Origin: Lachnospiraceae bacterium UBA3282
Lineage (GTDB): Bacteria > Bacillota > Clostridia > Lachnospirales > Lachnospiraceae
NCBI GenBank assembly: GCA_002361735.1
Contig: DETS01000051.1
Location: forward strand, 1-27,764
Length of the DNA stretch: 27,764 bases
Direction: 5' to 3'
Shown here: in pieces, positions 25,301-27,764 of the stretch
How positions within the stretch are numbered: the first letter of the stretch is position 1
Layout of the letters: each line of letters starts with the position of its first letter
Position numbers and translations under genes: made by a program
Notes under the pieces: generated by a model
What the model saw: only the letters and a program-made list of their open reading frames with translations
What the model was told of the DNA's origin: nothing
Databases searched by the model: none

Positions 25301-27174
25301 ACATCCCAGACAATTTTATAGCGTTGGTTGTCAGACAATGCCTCTTCCGGCTCCATCCCTGCCGGAATACCAATCGGAAGAATAATGTAACCATATTTCT
25401 TCCCCTCTGTCTTTCGCATGACACGACCCACGGACTGAATAATGTCCACAACAGAATTGCGAGGATTTAAAAACATAACGGCATCCAATGCAGGCACATC
25501 AATTCCTTCTGACAGGCAGCGCGCATTGGACAGCACCCGGCAATGGCCATCAGTGATATCCTCTTTCAGCCAATCTATACGATCTTTGCGGAACAGGGCA
25601 TTGTTTGTACCATCCACATGGTCCAACTCCACGGAAACCATGCCTTTGTTATAACCATACAGCTTCAATTCATCCTGTATTTCACGAAAAAGGGATACAA
25701 ATTTTTTTGATGCAGCAATACTGCTGTTAAAGGCAACTGCTCGTTTCATGGGCGCAGGATCGTTTACAAAATAGTCTTCCTCGCCCTCAAACACTGTCCG
25801 CTTGGACAGACCATTCAGGCACCCAATGATTTTAACTGCGTCTTCCAAAATCAGCTCACTGTCACGGGAAGTAATCAAATTTTGCAAAGTGCGGCTAACA
25901 TAATTTTCATCTACCGCTAGTACAATTACCTTATAATCCGACAACAACCCCAATGTTACAGCTTCAGAAAAGCCAAGATAGTAAAACTCTGTTCCATAAA
26001 GTTCCTCATCATCCATAGAACAGAGAACTGCGCTTTTTGCATTAGCTTTTGACTTGCTCTCATCACCATAAATTCTCGGCGTAGCCGTCATATAAAGCCG
26101 CTTTTCCCCTTGGATAAAGTCATTGTTGTGAACCTTCACAAAATCGCTCTCATTTTCGCCTGCCAATGTCACCCCCGTAGTACGGTGCGCCTCGTCACAA
26201 ATAATCAGATCAAATATCAATCCTGTTTGCTTCTGAAATTTAGAGATTACATCAATAGACTGGTATGTTGAAAAAAACAGCTTCATTCCTGCTTCAGACC
26301 AGCCAAATGTGTAATAGGCAATAAGCCTTTCCACATTAGTTGTAGCTGGAATAATAGTATCAGAAATACGCCCTCCCTCATTTGATGCCGCACTAGCTTT
26401 TGGATCAGAACAGATTGCAAATACACTGTAATCGTATTTGCACTGAGCAGACCATTCTAACAGAGTCTGATTAAGCAATGAAATAGAAGGCACAAGAAAC
26501 AACACATTCCCCGTTCCATTTGTAAGCGCTTCTGCAATTTTCAGAGAAGTAAAGGTTTTCCCTGTTCCGCAGGCCATAATCAACTTACCCCGTTCTGCAG
26601 ACCGAAATCCACTTAAAACAGCCTCAATTGCCTTTGTCTGGTGAGGATGTTCATGTTTGCGCTTATCCCGTTTCATTTCGTTTATGTTGCTCAAAGAAAA
26701 GGAATCCCAATCGATACCTGAATCTTTCAAATCTTTTAGCCTAATACGGGTAACAGGAGGAAGTTGCCCCTCAATAGTATCTTCAGCAGTCGTACTCCAT
26801 TTATCGGTTGTTGAAACAATAATACGCTCAGAGTATCTCATAGGCTTTCCGTCAATAAAAAACGGTTTCCCTGAGGCGGATATAAACGTATCCACATCTG
26901 CTTTTGAAATAGGGTAGTTTTCATCATAAAATTTACATTGGATAGCACAATATTCATCATAGTTCGTTTTCTTGGCAACAAGGTCAATCCCTGTGTCATG
27001 CTTACCGCCATTATAAGGGAACTCCCCCCATGTCCATACCGCTTCAAATGTTTCCGCATAGAGAGGACAGGTCAAAAAATATTTTTTCATTAGCAACTCA
27101 AAAATCATTCCTTGCTGCGCTTTGCTTTGTCCCATGCTCTTAAAATCTAGCAATAATTGTTCAAACCCGCTCAT
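22315..27174 (-). CDS. Type ISP single-chain restriction-modification enzyme (LlaGI-like)
   Basis: This single polypeptide combines DNA cleavage, ATP-driven translocation, adenine methylation and target recognition. Numbering from the chosen start, the Mrr-like PD-(D/E)xK nuclease has Asp64 (DTGID) and QCK at 79-81. The superfamily 2 helicase has Walker A ACGTGKT near 201-207, DEAH 327-330, TAT 363-365 and motif VI QSVGRVMRK near 580-588. A helical spacer precedes the N6-adenine methyltransferase, with DPFTGTG at 892-898 and NPPY at 1007-1010. The last 500 or so residues would be the target recognition region. The length of 1619 aa is close to the 1570-1580 of LlaGI/LlaBIII. I chose the ATG at 27174 because AAGGAG lies upstream; an ATG at 27216 has no such site. 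The frame and motifs are intact, so it is probably active. Confidence 0.93.
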   Translation of the reverse strand: MSGFEQLLLDFKSMGQSKAQQGMIFELLMKKYFLTCPLYAETFEAVWTWGEFPYNGGKHDTGIDLVAKKTNYDEYCAIQCKFYDENYPISKADVDTFISASGKPFFIDGKPMRYSERIIVSTTDKWSTTAEDTIEGQLPPVTRIRLKDLKDSGIDWDSFSLSNINEMKRDKRKHEHPHQTKAIEAVLSGFRSAERGKLIMACGTGKTFTSLKIAEALTNGTGNVLFLVPSISLLNQTLLEWSAQCKYDYSVFAICSDPKASAASNEGGRISDTIIPATTNVERLIAYYTFGWSEAGMKLFFSTYQSIDVISKFQKQTGLIFDLIICDEAHRTTGVTLAGENESDFVKVHNNDFIQGEKRLYMTATPRIYGDESKSKANAKSAVLCSMDDEELYGTEFYYLGFSEAVTLGLLSDYKVIVLAVDENYVSRTLQNLITSRDSELILEDAVKIIGCLNGLSKRTVFEGEEDYFVNDPAPMKRAVAFNSSIAASKKFVSLFREIQDELKLYGYNKGMVSVELDHVDGTNNALFRKDRIDWLKEDITDGHCRVLSNARCLSEGIDVPALDAVMFLNPRNSVVDIIQSVGRVMRKTEGKKYGYIILPIGIPAGMEPEEALSDNQRYKIVWDVLQALRAHDDRFNNTINKIELNRKKPDNIQVIGVTGTSDDDSEGKSKETEQSYTQLRLNLDDLQKWKNSIYAKIVKKCGSRRYWEAWAKDIADIANRHIEEIKLLIKKPEIAPKFAEFLIALQSNLNSSIDQQDAVEMLAEHMITKPVFDALFENYEFIKSNPVSIIMQDMLVILNEKALDKEQETLDKFYLSVQERAKDIDNAEGKQKIVIELYEQFFKNALPKQVAKLGIVYTPIEIVDFILQSVEIVLKERFDRSINDKDVHILDPFTGTGTFIVRLLRSGLISPEKLLYKYTNELHANEIVLLAYYIAAINIEETFHDLMQTKEYTPFEGIVLTDTFALSESIYDEDGNTVSPSHMMFSGNTARATKQLESPITVIIGNPPYSVGQKSGNDNNQNISYEHLDNSLADTYVAKSKATLTRNVYDTYIKAFRWATDRLGDNGVIGFVSNGAYLDSVALDGFRQCLLEDFNSVYCFNLRGNQRTSGELSRKEGGKIFGSGSRTPVAITILVKKKGIKKDGYVRYYDIGDYLTREQKLSVIAEFGNIKKIPWKILTPNENHDWINQRNPDFMNFIALGDKKGREKDSIFLDNYSSGISTNRDVWVYSFSADEIGRYAERMIQFYNAERIRCHADFGARIAEGMFTADSKVQETYLMNIRSNDPTKISWSSGLFKLFCKNEEIVMDDAIRTVAYRPYCKKKLVYNKSIIERPSRWDSIFPDLEHENLVICVSGAPLKKGFSVLMTDCIQDLHFMENSICFPMYFFDRNDKVSMSEQQINIYEYLEDMHNEQEGIRYKRRFAISDVSLKKFKEIYGNKVEKEDIFYYLYAVLQCRKYIELYGDNLSKEMPRIPMLDKFPEYVCIGKELAKLHLAYEQEVDPVSIGLEIKIDKPDYTVEKMQFKKEGKTFQKDTIYFNRYITISNIPECAYEYVVNGKSAIEWIMERYAVTFDKESGILDNPNLYGEEKYIFNLLVSVIALSVKTQNLIDSLPEYREI

Positions 27175-27251
27175 CTTTGGCTTTTCTCCTTCAATGCATT
27201 TCAATTTAATGTTCATCTGCTAACTACATATTTAACTTATATATTAAAATA

Positions 27252-27764
27252 CTAACGGTATGTAGAATCCGATTTGTAAATTTTTATAGATTTATCAGTA
27301 ATATTTTTTAATATACCTTGGGAAATCAAAAATAATCTTACATCATCAATCTCAATTGATGACTTTGGTCCAATGCAAATTTCTGATATAATTGATTCCA
27401 TATGTGGTATTCCTAATTCCACATGCGAAACCAAAGAATTATTCTTTACAACATATCCGTATTTTCCTACTGTAATAGCATTTTTGTATTCATTTTTATC
27501 ATCTGGAATTTCAGGTTCCCTACCTTTATATAATTTAGCTAAATCCATTGAGTACGCAATTCTCCATTCTTTTTCTTCTTTAAAAGTTTCACTTTTAAAG
27601 AACGCAGCATTCCACATTGCTATAATTATTGCATTCTCAATTTTTTTAGCAACTTCTTCTAAACTTTCATTCATAGAAATAGAACCTAATTCTGCTTCGT
27701 TTAGGAAAAAGTCCTTTATTTGTTTTTGAGAATATTTAACTTTATTAAAAAATATATCTTCATC
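27252..27764 (-). CDS. DUF2971-like protein (5' end cut by window edge)
   Basis: The frame is open from the window edge to the stop at 27252, giving 170 visible codons. The internal ATG at 27674 is not the likely start because coding continues upstream (DEDIFFNKVKYSQKQ). The sequence FKEEKEWRIAYS, then ISEICIGPKSSIE and the final IKIYKSDSTYR, follows the C-terminal pattern of DUF2971 proteins. These are uncharacterised and often found near phage and defence genes. It ends 77 bp before the Type ISP start and may be in the same transcript. No catalytic function can be assigned. Confidence 0.72.
   Translation of the reverse strand, partial: DEDIFFNKVKYSQKQIKDFFLNEAELGSISMNESLEEVAKKIENAIIIAMWNAAFFKSETFKEEKEWRIAYSMDLAKLYKGREPEIPDDKNEYKNAITVGKYGYVVKNNSLVSHVELGIPHMESIISEICIGPKSSIEIDDVRLFLISQGILKNITDKSIKIYKSDSTYR

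Overview
The window looks like chromosomal DNA of a spore-forming Clostridia bacterium, most likely Lachnospiraceae. The evidence is the gene order mraZ-rsmH-ftsL-PBP-PBP-mraY-murD-ftsW-murA-ftsQ-ftsZ-spoIIGA-sigE, strong purine-rich ribosome binding sites, frequent TTG/GTG starts, and protein wording typical of that family. Every convincing gene is on the minus strand, so the window reads right to left. The species cannot be fixed from this sequence.

Region 1 (1-16800) is a division and cell wall (dcw) cluster followed by early sporulation genes. It starts at a mraZ promoter carrying an array of MraZ boxes (16648-16740). It continues through rsmH, ftsL, two tandem class B penicillin-binding proteins (the pbpB-spoVD arrangement), mraY, murD, ftsW, murA and ftsQ. 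ftsZ has its own promoter and a terminator. spoIIGA-sigE follows, behind a promoter with a long 21-bp spacer that resembles a Spo0A-controlled spoIIG promoter. A response regulator with HD-GYP and GGDEF domains is cut by the left edge. murE, murF, murG, murC and ftsA are absent from this cluster.

Region 2 (16763-18799) is a ychF-lgt pair ending in an intrinsic terminator just before the mraZ promoter.

Region 3 (about 18820 to the right edge) is a more AT-rich accessory island, probably one end of an integrative element inserted just upstream of ychF. It has a tyrosine integrase that appears to carry an internal in-frame deletion, a Tn916/Tn1549-type excisionase, and a roughly 730-bp non-coding stretch full of hairpins. 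That stretch includes three 36-bp tandem units, each ending in a different perfect palindrome. The cargo is an AlbA_2 (Schlafen-like) protein, a giant single-chain Type ISP restriction-modification enzyme (nuclease-helicase-methyltransferase-specificity), and a DUF2971-like protein cut by the right edge. No conjugation genes and no second element end are visible.

How it fits together: regions 1 and 2 supply lipid II synthesis, septal transpeptidation, the Z-ring, lipoprotein maturation and the switch to mother-cell sigma-E. Region 3 is mobile DNA with defence cargo. The sequences most worth following up are the hairpin/tandem-repeat stretch, the three-gene defence neighbourhood, the deleted integrase and the KTA-motif PBP.
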